A DNA stretch of 48,904 nucleotides from Neolewinella lacunae (GTDB lineage: Bacteria; Bacteroidota; Bacteroidia; Chitinophagales; Saprospiraceae), in contig NZ_JACSIT010000048.1 of NCBI RefSeq assembly GCF_014349155.1, positions 1-48,904 of the forward strand, given 5' to 3'. The position numbers were made by a program, and so were the translations under genes. Position 1 is the first letter of the stretch; every line of letters begins with the position of its first letter. Below are positions 8,234 through 16,656 of this stretch, piece after piece. The notes beneath the pieces were generated by a model. It was given only the letters and a program-made list of their open reading frames with translations, searched no databases and had not been told where the DNA came from.

Positions 8234-8269
8234 GCCCTCCGCCTCGTTAAAAAGCCTAAAAAAGATCCC

Positions 8270-8997
8270 TTGCCATTTACCTTTGCCCACCCCGCCGTAG
8301 TTTTACCTTTCGCTTATTTGCCCAAGCGGTGGTGCTCCATGACTGGGCTCATCATCGGTAGCTTGACCCCTGATTTCGAGTATTTCATTAAAATGCGCAT
8401 CGAAAGTAATTTCAGCCATACGCTGGCGGGAATGTTTTGGTTTGATTTGCCAATGGGGATTTTACTGTCCTTTATTTTCCACCATTTTGTGCGTAACGCT
8501 TTGTTCGAGAATTTACCGATGATTTTGCGGGATCGGTTGGTAGCCTTTACATCATTTTCCTGGAATGCTTATTTTTTGCAGCATTGGTGGGTGGTGCTCG
8601 TTTCCATTTTGATCGGAGCTGCCTCGCATATTTTATGGGATGGTTTTACGCACCATAATGGTTTTTTTTGGAACGGATTCCTGCCCTTACCCGCTCGGTT
8701 GATATCCTGGGCACAATGCTTCCCAGCTTCAAAGTTTTACAACACGGAAGCACCTTACTAGGCGGGATGGTTATATTTTTCTCGCTGTACAGGCTGCCAC
8801 CGGAAAAGGTAGCGGCGCGGAACATTGAGTGGCGTTATTGGTTTATCGTGGGCGCTATCGTTTCGCTCATCGTAACCCTACGGCTTTGTACGGGTTTAGA
8901 CCCGCAGCATTACGGAAACCTGGTAGTGACGGCCATTTCTGCCACCCTAGTTGCCCTAACGCTGGCACCTTTGCTGGCGGGGCGGGCGAAAGGGTAG
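8270..8997 (+). pseudogene. DUF4184-family membrane protein, frameshifted at a T8 run
   Basis: The first frame begins with a TTG codon and the family-typical MPFTFAHPAVVLPFAY. It continues through TGLIIGSLTPDFEYF, SHTLAGMFWFDLP and ASHILWDGFTHHNGFF. At the eight-T run 8662-8669 the family pattern jumps to the next frame (ERIPALTRSVDILG...LQHGSTLLGG) and ends at 8997. One extra T, or a -1 slip, would restore a protein of about 242 residues, the normal length. The first frame otherwise ends at 8761. This may be a real mutation, transcriptional slippage on the homopolymer, or a sequencing error. The function of DUF4184 proteins is unknown. Confidence 0.75.
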
Positions 8998-9012
8998 AAA
9001 ACGATCCCGTCA

Positions 9013-9816
9013 TCACTTCACACAATCCAAAGTATACACCAGAGGAATTAAACCCGGCATTTGCCGTAAATGCCACTTCCCCGGCGCGGCCAGCACCATG
9101 TCGGCGAAGCAATTGTAGGGGGAATAATCGTACTCCACGAAACTACGCAGGGTGAGCCCGGCCCCGATCAGGGCATTGATGACGCTGCTGATGGTATGGT
9201 CCCAGTTGACTTCAGTACCGGTAACCTCCTCGCTGCCGTCGGTGTAACTGCCCTTGAGCGTCTCGACGATGGGTTGGGGGTTGAAATAGGGGTACTTGAT
9301 GCCCGTGCGGTCCTCATTCCAGAGGTAAGCCATGTTGTGAAACTCGGCAAAGACGAACTGTCCGCCGGGCTTTAGGTAGCGCGCCACGATACCGGCCCAC
9401 CGTGCCAGATCGGGCAGCCAGGTAATGGTGCCGTAGGAGGTAAAGACGATGTCAAAGGTCTTGTCCAGGTGTTCGGGCAGGCTGTAGAGGTCGCAGTTAA
9501 TGAACGTGGCCGCCAAATTGGCTTGTTTGGCGAGATCGCGGGCCGCAGCAATGGCGGCGCTGCTCAGGTCAACGCCGGTCACCGTAGCCCCCCGGCGGGC
9601 CAGGCTCAGGGTGTCCTGGCCAAAGTGACACTGGAGGTGGAGGATGTTGTAGCCGCGCAGGTCTGCGGGCAGCAGGGCCAGCTCGGGTGCCATCAGGCTT
9701 TCTTTGCCGGCCAGCCAGCCGGGGACGTCGTAGAAGCTGGACGCCAGGTGGGCGGGCGTGCGGCGGTTCCACTGTTCTGCGTTGAGTTGGAGGTAATCGA
9801 TCATGGCTTGGTACAT
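9013..9816 (-). CDS. Class I SAM-dependent methyltransferase
   Basis: The 267-residue protein has the Rossmann methyltransferase core. Motif I is ILHLQCHFGQDTLSLA (about 58-73), motif II is the acidic VTGVDLS (about 79-85), then INCDLYSLP and the motif IV-like FDIVFTSYGTITWL, with LKPGGQFVFAEFH as motif VI. The H in place of the usual G-x-G-x-G residues is common in this subfamily. The substrate is unknown. A second ATG at 9804 is equally plausible. It diverges from ftsK across about 165 bases. Confidence 0.8.
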   Translation of the reverse strand: MYQAMIDYLQLNAEQWNRRTPAHLASSFYDVPGWLAGKESLMAPELALLPADLRGYNILHLQCHFGQDTLSLARRGATVTGVDLSSAAIAAARDLAKQANLAATFINCDLYSLPEHLDKTFDIVFTSYGTITWLPDLARWAGIVARYLKPGGQFVFAEFHNMAYLWNEDRTGIKYPYFNPQPIVETLKGSYTDGSEEVTGTEVNWDHTISSVINALIGAGLTLRSFVEYDYSPYNCFADMVLAAPGKWHLRQMPGLIPLVYTLDCVK

Positions 9817-9979
9817 TTGGGTAAGACGATGGGTAGAAAGTTTTGCGGGTCCGGTAAAGTTGCGGCAGCCAGCGGATACGCCCCGCAGAAAAGGGCAGGG
9901 CCAGCAAAAAACTTCCTCGCCGGCACCAATTGGGCAGCAAGTGGGGCAAATTTTGTACTTTCGCGCTCAGACTTACTGT

Positions 9980-12484
9980 ATGGCCAAAGCGAAGAAAAAA
10001 AATCCCGGACAACTCGGCCTGCGGATGGGCTTGAAGGACGAACGCCTGCCGAAACTCTTCGGTGTGCTCCTGCTCATCTGTGCCGTCTACCTGGGCGTAG
10101 CCTTTCTTTCCTACCTTTTTACCTGGAAGGTAGACCAGGACCGTGTGCTCCGCTTCAGCTGGAAACTGCTGTTGGCCGATGGCCCGACGGTGGATAACTG
10201 GCTGGGCCGGCTCGGCGCCTTCCTCTCCAATTTCTACATCTACTACCTCTTCGGCCTACCCAGCTTTGGCCTCATTTACCTGCTGTGGATGCTGGGGCTT
10301 AACCGCCTGCGTCGGCAACCCCTGCGTTTGATGGGAACTTTGTTCGTCAAAGTCATGCTTGCCATTCTCGCCCTGGCCGTACTCCTGGAGTTTGCGGTGG
10401 GTGGCTGGATGCAGTTCCCCATTGGCGGCGGCATCGGTAAATACCTGGTCGATCACCTCACCGGCGTCCTTGGCAGCTTTGGCGTCATCCTGTTGCTGCT
10501 GGCCCTCGTCGGCCTTTACCTGGTCTTCGAGGCCCGGATCGACTTCAACGGCTCCCCCCGGCAGATCCGGACGGACATCGTCGATCACTTCTCGGAACGC
10601 ATCCGCTTCCGTGGCAAACCGAGCCCGGAACGCTTTGATGCACCCGGCACCGGCTCGGCCTTCTCCGCTCCTTCCAACCCTCCCCTGGCACCTGCGGCCG
10701 CGCCCCCGCCACCAAAATCCGCCCCCGGATCGCTTTCGCCGGGCGACGGAAGCATCTTTGAAGTGGACGGACCGGAGCTGGAGACCGACCGCGATTTCGA
10801 GCAGCCCCGCGGCAGCCAAATGAAGATGCCCCTCGATGCGGTAGGCGACCTGACGCTCGTCAGCCACGACCCCCTCTCGATCGGCAAAGACAATCTCATC
10901 ATTGCCGACGGCGACACCGGCATCGACACCAGCCTGGCCGTGACGGAGGAGAACCAGGATCACTCCGAACCCTACGACCCGACCCTCGACCTGCCCAGCT
11001 ACGAGTCTCCCCACCTGCAGCTGCTGCTCGACCGCGAAAGCGGCAAAGCGGAGGTGGACCGTGCCGAACTGGAAACGAATAAGGACCAGATCATCGAGAC
11101 GCTGCTCAACTACAAAATTGAGATTACCAAGATCCGCGCCACCATTGGCCCGACGGTAACGCTCTACGAGATCGTCCCTGCCCCCGGCGTCCGGATTTCC
11201 CGCATCAAGAACCTGGAAGACGACATCGCCCTTTCCCTGGCCGCGCTCGGCATCCGCATCATTGCGCCCATCCCCGGTCGCGGGACCATCGGCATCGAGG
11301 TACCCAACAAGAACCCTCAGATGGTGGGGATGCGGGAAGTCCTGGAAAGCGAAAAATTCCGCACCGCCAAGATGGATCTTCCTTTGGTACTGGGGAAAAC
11401 CATCAAAAACGAAGTGTTGGTGGCTGACCTGGCCAAAATGCCCCACTTGCTCGTGGCCGGTGCCACTGGCCAGGGTAAGTCCGTCGGTATCAACTCCATC
11501 ATCATGTCGCTGCTTTACAAGAAGCACCCCTCACAGGTGAAGCTCGTCATGATCGACCCCAAGAAGGTGGAACTCTTTCCCTACGCCAAGCTGGAAAGCC
11601 ATTTCCTGGCCTTTTTGCCCGGGCAGACGGAGCCCATCACTACGGAAACGACCAAGGTCATCCACATTCTCAACAGCCTCTGTATTGAGATGGACCAGCG
11701 CTACGACCTGCTCAAAAAAGCAGCGGCGCGCAACATCAAAGAGTACAACGAAAAGTTCGTGGCCCGCCGCCTGAACCCGGAGAAGGGGCACAAGTTTTTG
11801 CCTTTCATCGTGCTGATCATCGATGAGTTTGCTGACCTCATCATGACCGCTGGTAAGGAGGTAGAGATGCCCATCGCCCGCCTGGCCCAGCTCTCCCGTG
11901 CCGTCGGCATCCACCTCGTCATTGCCACGCAGCGGCCTTCGGTAAACATCATCACCGGCGTAATCAAGGCCAACTTCCCGGCCCGCATTGCCTACAAAGT
12001 GACGGCCAAAGTCGACTCCCGCACCATCCTCGACGCGGGCGGCGCCGATCAGCTCATCGGCCGCGGTGATATGCTGCTCTCCAACGGCGGCGACGTCGTT
12101 CGTCTCCAGGGTGCCTTCATCGATACCCCGGAAGTGGAGGAAGTCATTGATTTTATCGCCAACCAGCGCGGCTACGTTGAGCCCTATCTGCTGCCCGAAT
12201 ACAATACGGACGAGGAAATGGCTGGCTCCAGCGCCCTCACTTACGCCGACCTCGACGATATGCTGGAGGACGCCGCCAAGCTCATCATCCAGCAACAACA
12301 CGGCTCCACCAGCATGGTGCAGCGCCGCCTCAAACTGGGCTACAACCGCGCCGGCCGCATCATGGACCAACTCGAACAACTCGGCATCGTAGGCCCCGCC
12401 GTCGGCTCCAAACCCCGCGAAGTGCTCGTGTACGACGAACAGGAACTCATCCGCTTCATCGATGATTTGCGGAACCGAGGGTAG
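9980..12484 (+). CDS. ftsK: DNA translocase FtsK/SpoIIIE
   Basis: This septum-located DNA pump couples chromosome dimer resolution and segregation to division. The 834 residues show four or five N-terminal membrane segments (about 20-190) and a Pro/Ala-rich linker (about 220-255). Then come the alpha/beta motor with Walker A GATGQGKS (about 493-500) and Walker B VLIIDEFADLIM, and the gamma winged-helix domain (about 765-830, MVQRRLKLGYNRAGRIMDQL) that reads polar DNA sites. The ATG at 9980 precedes MAKAKKKNPG; the longer frame from 9803 lacks sense. A TACTTTCG sequence at 9956-9963 may be its -7 box. The linker contains an exact copy of the 18-bp repeat, read as APAAAP. Confidence 0.95.
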   Translation: MAKAKKKNPGQLGLRMGLKDERLPKLFGVLLLICAVYLGVAFLSYLFTWKVDQDRVLRFSWKLLLADGPTVDNWLGRLGAFLSNFYIYYLFGLPSFGLIYLLWMLGLNRLRRQPLRLMGTLFVKVMLAILALAVLLEFAVGGWMQFPIGGGIGKYLVDHLTGVLGSFGVILLLLALVGLYLVFEARIDFNGSPRQIRTDIVDHFSERIRFRGKPSPERFDAPGTGSAFSAPSNPPLAPAAAPPPPKSAPGSLSPGDGSIFEVDGPELETDRDFEQPRGSQMKMPLDAVGDLTLVSHDPLSIGKDNLIIADGDTGIDTSLAVTEENQDHSEPYDPTLDLPSYESPHLQLLLDRESGKAEVDRAELETNKDQIIETLLNYKIEITKIRATIGPTVTLYEIVPAPGVRISRIKNLEDDIALSLAALGIRIIAPIPGRGTIGIEVPNKNPQMVGMREVLESEKFRTAKMDLPLVLGKTIKNEVLVADLAKMPHLLVAGATGQGKSVGINSIIMSLLYKKHPSQVKLVMIDPKKVELFPYAKLESHFLAFLPGQTEPITTETTKVIHILNSLCIEMDQRYDLLKKAAARNIKEYNEKFVARRLNPEKGHKFLPFIVLIIDEFADLIMTAGKEVEMPIARLAQLSRAVGIHLVIATQRPSVNIITGVIKANFPARIAYKVTAKVDSRTILDAGGADQLIGRGDMLLSNGGDVVRLQGAFIDTPEVEEVIDFIANQRGYVEPYLLPEYNTDEEMAGSSALTYADLDDMLEDAAKLIIQQQHGSTSMVQRRLKLGYNRAGRIMDQLEQLGIVGPAVGSKPREVLVYDEQELIRFIDDLRNRG
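10688..10705 (+). repeat. Dispersed 18-bp repeat, copy 2 (inside ftsK)
   Basis: Exact gcacctgcggccgcgccc, in frame with ftsK as Ala-Pro-Ala-Ala-Ala-Pro in the variable linker between the membrane domain and the motor. Confidence 0.9.
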
Positions 12485-12487
12485 AAT

Positions 12488-12541
12488 AAAGGGGGAAAGG
12501 ATGAAAGGAATAAAGGGGGAAAGGAGGAAAGGAATAAAGGG
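12488..12541 (+). repeat. Octamer array (aaaggnnn) after ftsK
   Basis: Seven 8-bp units (aaaggggg, aaaggatg, aaaggaat, aaaggggg, aaaggagg, aaaggaat, aaaggggc) begin 3 bases after the ftsK stop and run into the next 18-bp repeat copy. Confidence 0.7.
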
Positions 12542-12557
12542 GCGCGGCCGCAGGTGC
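12540..12557 (-). repeat. Dispersed 18-bp repeat, copy 3
   Basis: Exact copy on the minus strand. It lies 43 bases from a hairpin repeat (12601-12665) in the same order and orientation as seen at 41455-41607. Confidence 0.9.
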
Positions 12558-12600
12558 AGGGAATGTCTAGGGTGCGATGACTGCCTGTGCTGCCCCCCCC

Positions 12601-12707
12601 GACCCCGATAGGGGTCCAACCTGAATAACCCCGGATGGAGGATGCGCAGCATCCGGAATCCGGGGTTCCCCCCCCAAAAATAATGGCCAGCATCCGTAAT
12701 CCGGGGT
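12601..12707 (-). repeat. REP-like palindromic element (one full, one partial copy)
   Basis: On the minus strand a full unit (12665-12601) reads from ccccggattccgg through ggatgctgcgcatcc to ccatccgggg, then gttattcagg and the hairpin gacccctatcggggtc. A partial unit sits at 12707-12689. The same pair occurs at 41401-41518; the terminal hairpin is kept (GACCCC/GGGGTC) while its loop differs, suggesting selection on structure. Confidence 0.8.
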
Positions 12708-12780
12708 CGCCCCGCCTCCACGCCGCCCCTCAAGCCCTATCTCGCCTATCCCTTGCGGTAGCCATTCACACATTCACTCC

Positions 12781-14784
12781 CTACCAACTAAAGCTGGCGT
12801 TCACAAACCAACTCCGCCCAAAATCGATCAGTTGCCCGCCACTACCGCCCGAGTGGGCTCCGCCTCCTTCGCCGCCGGTGACGGGGACGCGGTCGCGGTT
12901 CAGCAGGTTCTTTGCCCCCAGGCTTAGCCATACCCGCTCCTGAAGAAAGCCTTTGTTCAGGGTGAGGTGCAGCAGGTGATAATCACCGATGTAGCCCTGG
13001 CTGATGCTGCCGTCGGCGGCGACGAGGTAGCGATCCTGGCGACCCACGTAGCGGTGATCGATCCGGAAAGTGAAGTGCTGTTGGGGGAGGCGGAAGCTCA
13101 GTTCATTGCGGACTTCCCCCAGCGTGGTGAAGCGGGGCAGCTCCGTCTCCTCGTTTTCCGCCGGGTTCTGCAGCCGGGTCAGGGCAGCCCCCGTGGTGAA
13201 AGACCAGTTGGCGCTGGGCTGGTAGACGGCCTGGAGCGTCGCGCCCTGGGTGGCGTAGGTGGCCAGATTGACGTAAGAGAATTGTCCGTCGGCTACGTCG
13301 GCGAGCGTAATGCGGTTTTTGACCTGATTGAGAAAAAGTTCTCCATTCAGGCTAAGGACACCTGACTTACCACCGAGCCATTCTCCTTGCAGGCGGGCGT
13401 TGCGGCTCCGTTCCGCAGCCAAGGCGGGATTGCCAATGATGAAGTGATTAACGTCAATAAAGTTGAAAAACAACTCCTGAACGCTCGGTGCCCGGAAGCC
13501 CCAGGCGTAGCCCAGTCGCCAGCGCCACTGTTCGGTGGGCCGCCACAGCACGTGCAGGGCGGGCACCACGGGGTGGTCGTAGCGGCTATTGTGCCCGATT
13601 CGGGCGGTGCTTTCTACCGACCATTCGTTTGCCACCCGGTAGCGGAAGCCAAGCCAGCTGGCCAGGTTTTCCAACGTTGGCGTGCGCGACCCGGTGAGGG
13701 GATCAAGGATCCTGCCGCCAGAACCACTTTCCCGCAGGTACTCCAGCCCAAATTGCCCCGACCACCGGGGATGACCCACCGCAGCAACGCTCAGCCGTAA
13801 CAGCTGGGCCGTGTAACGGGTGGTGTCCTGGCCACCCACGACGAGGCGGGTGGTGTCGGGCTCCAGATCGCGCCGTTCCGTCGCCTTTAACCGGTCAAAG
13901 CGGTTCCAACCGGCGGTGAGGTCGGCTGAGATCGCCGGGGAAATCCAGTAGTTGGCGCACAGGCTGTGGTCCTGGCGGCTGGTCGTGAAAATCTGGTCCT
14001 GGACGTAAGGGCGAAACTGCGGCCGGCGTACGGGGCCGTACATCGTGAGCGTTTCGTCGAAACTGCGGTACCCGTAGTGAATTTGTAAACTATCACCCGG
14101 CCGGTAGCGGAGGTTGGCATCGTAGCCCAGCTGTTGTTTAGGGTTCCAGGGAATGGACCCCGTGCGGAGGCTATCCACACTCCCAAAGCGGGCGCGGTAG
14201 TGGTTGACGCCGCCATCCACCTGTAAATCCCCCAGCTGCCGGCCCGCCCGGAGGTACTGCCGGTCGAGGTCCACCCTCTCGTACTGTCCGCCCGCTTCCA
14301 GTTTCCAGGCTCCGGCCTGTTCCTTGGCCGTGATCAGGTTGATGACCCCGCCAGCGGCGTCGCTGCCGTAACGGGCCGACATCGCCCCGGCAATGACCTC
14401 CACCCGGGCAAAGCTGGCCAGGTCGAGCTGGTTCAGGTCGATGTTCCCACCCAGTCGCCCGATCACCGGCACGCCATCGATCATGATCTGCACGTTTTGC
14501 CCGCCCATTCCCTGAATCGTCAGGCCACTGCCGAGAATGGGGTCCGGACTAACCCCCAGGGTCATTTGACGTTGCAATAGTTCCGCCAGGTTATTCAAGC
14601 CCTGCGTTTGCCACTCCTCCCGGGTCAGTACCGTCACCTTGTGCAAGGCATTGCGGGCTTCGGTGGGGGCGTACTGCCCCGTCACCACCACATCGTCAAG
14701 GTCAATGGAAAACACAGTAGAGTCTCGCTGGGCCAGTAAGCCGAGCGTGCTGGCGCTGAGCAGCAGGGTGATCAGAAATCGCAT
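12781..14784 (-). CDS. hmuR: TonB-dependent haem/haemoprotein receptor
   Basis: This outer-membrane receptor would import haem with energy from TonB. The 667-residue protein has a signal peptide (MRFLITLLLSASTLGLLAQ), a plug domain (about 30-150) with VVVTGQYAPTEARN and VQIMIDGVPVIG, and ARVEVIAGAMSARYGSDAAGGVINLI closing the plug. The 22-strand-type barrel has SVQELFFNFID and ends in the terminal aromatic WFVNASFSW. There is no N-terminal carboxypeptidase-like domain, unlike SusC receptors. It is the last gene of the haem operon, 17 bases after hmuS. The haem assignment rests on this context. The ATG at 14784 starts the signal peptide. Confidence 0.85.
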   Translation of the reverse strand: MRFLITLLLSASTLGLLAQRDSTVFSIDLDDVVVTGQYAPTEARNALHKVTVLTREEWQTQGLNNLAELLQRQMTLGVSPDPILGSGLTIQGMGGQNVQIMIDGVPVIGRLGGNIDLNQLDLASFARVEVIAGAMSARYGSDAAGGVINLITAKEQAGAWKLEAGGQYERVDLDRQYLRAGRQLGDLQVDGGVNHYRARFGSVDSLRTGSIPWNPKQQLGYDANLRYRPGDSLQIHYGYRSFDETLTMYGPVRRPQFRPYVQDQIFTTSRQDHSLCANYWISPAISADLTAGWNRFDRLKATERRDLEPDTTRLVVGGQDTTRYTAQLLRLSVAAVGHPRWSGQFGLEYLRESGSGGRILDPLTGSRTPTLENLASWLGFRYRVANEWSVESTARIGHNSRYDHPVVPALHVLWRPTEQWRWRLGYAWGFRAPSVQELFFNFIDVNHFIIGNPALAAERSRNARLQGEWLGGKSGVLSLNGELFLNQVKNRITLADVADGQFSYVNLATYATQGATLQAVYQPSANWSFTTGAALTRLQNPAENEETELPRFTTLGEVRNELSFRLPQQHFTFRIDHRYVGRQDRYLVAADGSISQGYIGDYHLLHLTLNKGFLQERVWLSLGAKNLLNRDRVPVTGGEGGGAHSGGSGGQLIDFGRSWFVNASFSW

Positions 14785-14801
14785 CCTCGGTAGTTTATCG
14801 C

Positions 14802-15866
14802 TCAGTGTGCGCTGGCCGTTGCCGTCAGGTTTTCCAAAATTTCCGTCCACTCCGGCAATTCCGGCTGACCGGGCTTGCGTGCACCGAAGAAATAAGTGAT
14901 CATCTCGCCCCGGTCATCGAAGAGTTCCAGGCTGGTGACGATGCCGTCTTCGGTGGGTTTGCGCACTACGTAGGCCGTGGCAATTGCTTCCGTATCCAGG
15001 TGCAGGTTGAAAGCGGGATCAAGTACATTGAACCACTTGCCCATCCATTTAAGGTGCTTTACCGGTCCGCTGTGAATCTGGATGCAGCCGCTGCTGTGCA
15101 CGAAGCACATAATCGGTACCGCCCGTTCGGCTGCAGCTGTCAGAATCTGCTCCACGGCCAGTCGGTCAACCGGCGTGACCATCCCCGCTGGCGCCAGGCG
15201 CAGGGCCTGGGTACGGGTAAGCTGGTGCTTGCGCAGGAGACCAAAGAAGTGGTGGGTGTCTTTCAGGTTGCGCCATTCGTCCTGGAAAATGTCCAGTTCG
15301 ACCTCTTCGTCCGGGCGTTCTGCTTCCGGACTGGGGGCCTCGCGATTTTCCAGAATGATCGCTTCCTGGGGGCCAGTGTATTTTTCGATCAGGTAGGCCC
15401 AGCCCAGCATGTCGCTCTGCGGGGTGGTATAAATTTTGTGGACCGCCTCGCCCCTGGCGTTGAAAAATTGGAGACCGTGCAGGTCACCCCCCTTCTCGCG
15501 ACGCATGATGACCGCCAGGCCGTAGACCCATTCGTTCATGAACAGCCGCAGGTCGATATCAGGGTTTACCGCCACGCCCATGTTGTGGGGACCGTCGTAG
15601 AAGGTGATGTTGTCATAAACGCCTTTGCGTTCGTGGACGACGTGGTCGTTGCGCGTCAGGGCCATTACGTGGCCGAGGCGAAGAACGTCTTTGAGGAGTG
15701 CTTTGAAGTCGCCGCCGAGACGAATGACGTTCTCTCCCAGGCCGAGGCTGACGAGCTCGGCTTCGCTGATGCCCAGGCGCTCGGCCTGGTCGCGGGCGCG
15801 GAGTTGGGGTTCGGCAGTACGGAGCTGTTCGAGGCGCTCACGCAGGTGCAAAGTATGGTCTTTCAT
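14802..15866 (-). CDS. hmuS: Haemin-degrading/haem-trafficking factor HmuS/HemS
   Basis: This cytoplasmic protein binds incoming haem and is reported to degrade or deliver it. The 354 residues match the two-repeat HemS/ChuS fold. The N-terminal half has the helical start and HERKGVYDNITFYDG followed by the repeat-one strands. The C-terminal half repeats the pattern, with IMCFVHSSGCIQIHSGPVKH and WFNVLDPAFNLHL, typical of HemS proteins. It starts 29 bases inside the hmuV frame, so the two are translationally linked, and precedes the receptor gene by 17 bases. Confidence 0.9.
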   Translation of the reverse strand: MKDHTLHLRERLEQLRTAEPQLRARDQAERLGISEAELVSLGLGENVIRLGGDFKALLKDVLRLGHVMALTRNDHVVHERKGVYDNITFYDGPHNMGVAVNPDIDLRLFMNEWVYGLAVIMRREKGGDLHGLQFFNARGEAVHKIYTTPQSDMLGWAYLIEKYTGPQEAIILENREAPSPEAERPDEEVELDIFQDEWRNLKDTHHFFGLLRKHQLTRTQALRLAPAGMVTPVDRLAVEQILTAAAERAVPIMCFVHSSGCIQIHSGPVKHLKWMGKWFNVLDPAFNLHLDTEAIATAYVVRKPTEDGIVTSLELFDDRGEMITYFFGARKPGQPELPEWTEILENLTATASAH

Positions 15867-16656
15867 AAGGCAATGTTGTGATGAGGGGACCCGCGTAGTG
15901 GGGGTGCTCCTGAATGAGGCAGTCCACGTCGAAGGTATCCCGGATGGTGGTTCGGGTCAGGATGGCGTGGGTGGGCCCGGAGGCCAATACCCGCCCGTCG
16001 CGGAGGAAGATGATCTCGTCGGCAAAGCGTGCCGCAAGGTTTAAGTCGTGCAAAACGGCGAAAACCCCCAGCCCCCGTTTGCGCGCCAGGCTGGTGGCCA
16101 AGTCAATGAAGCGGAACTGCTGCCCGATATCGAGCGCAGCGGTGGGCTCATCCAGCAACAGGTAGCGGTTGCCGGAGGGAGCGGCAGGATCGGCGTCCAG
16201 TTGCAGCAGGCATTTGGCCAGTAACACCCGCTTTTGCTCGCCGCCGGAAAGGGTGGGGAAGGAGCGGTCGCGGAAAGGCTGCAAGTCCAGCAGCGTCAGG
16301 TAGTGATCGATCCGGGCGGTACGCTGCCTGGCCGTCCACTGCTGGTAACGGGCGTAGCAGCCCATCTCGATAACCTCGGCAACGGTGAGGGGAAAGCTGA
16401 GGTGAACGGACTGGGCCAACACCGCCCGCTTCGCCGCCAATTCTTCCGGGGGGAGCGCAGCCAGGCATTGCCCGTCCACTTCCACTGCACCTGCGTCCGC
16501 GCCCACCGAACCCGCCAGGCACTGCAAAAGCGTACTCTTGCCCGCACCGTTCTGGCCCATGACAACGGTTACCTGGCCCGGACGCACCGTACAGCTGACC
16601 TGGTCCAGGATCGCCCGGCCACCGAGGTGGAGGCTTAGTCCCTTGGCGCGCATCAT
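15838..16656 (-). CDS. hmuV: Haem ABC transporter ATPase HmuV
   Basis: The 272-residue ATPase of the haem importer carries Walker A GQNGAGKST (about 34-42), signature LSGGEQKR, Walker B YLLLDEPTAALD and switch VLHDLNLAARFADEI, as in FepC/HmuV proteins. The start is one of two adjacent ATGs (16656 or 16653), overlapping the hmuU stop. A loop after Walker A contains a one-mismatch copy of the 18-bp repeat (16487-16504), read as GADAGA where relatives have an ordinary turn. The gene overlaps hmuS by 29 bases. Confidence 0.92.
   Translation of the reverse strand: MMRAKGLSLHLGGRAILDQVSCTVRPGQVTVVMGQNGAGKSTLLQCLAGSVGADAGAVEVDGQCLAALPPEELAAKRAVLAQSVHLSFPLTVAEVIEMGCYARYQQWTARQRTARIDHYLTLLDLQPFRDRSFPTLSGGEQKRVLLAKCLLQLDADPAAPSGNRYLLLDEPTAALDIGQQFRFIDLATSLARKRGLGVFAVLHDLNLAARFADEIIFLRDGRVLASGPTHAILTRTTIRDTFDVDCLIQEHPHYAGPLITTLPYERPYFAPA
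16487..16504 (+). repeat. Dispersed 18-bp repeat, variant copy (17/18, inside hmuV)
   Basis: Reads gcacctgcgtccgcgccc, with one g-to-t change that destroys the NotI core. It adds codons GADAGA on the hmuV strand. Confidence 0.65.

Noticed and set aside
8276..8283. TACCTTTG as a promoter
   Set aside because: It lies inside the first codons of the DUF4184 gene, whose family-typical N-terminus starts at the TTG at 8270.
10688..10705. NotI-containing 18-mers as cloning adapters or assembly contamination
   Set aside because: They occur in both orientations, inside intact frames and within larger repeats, and one has a point change; adapters would not be integrated this way.
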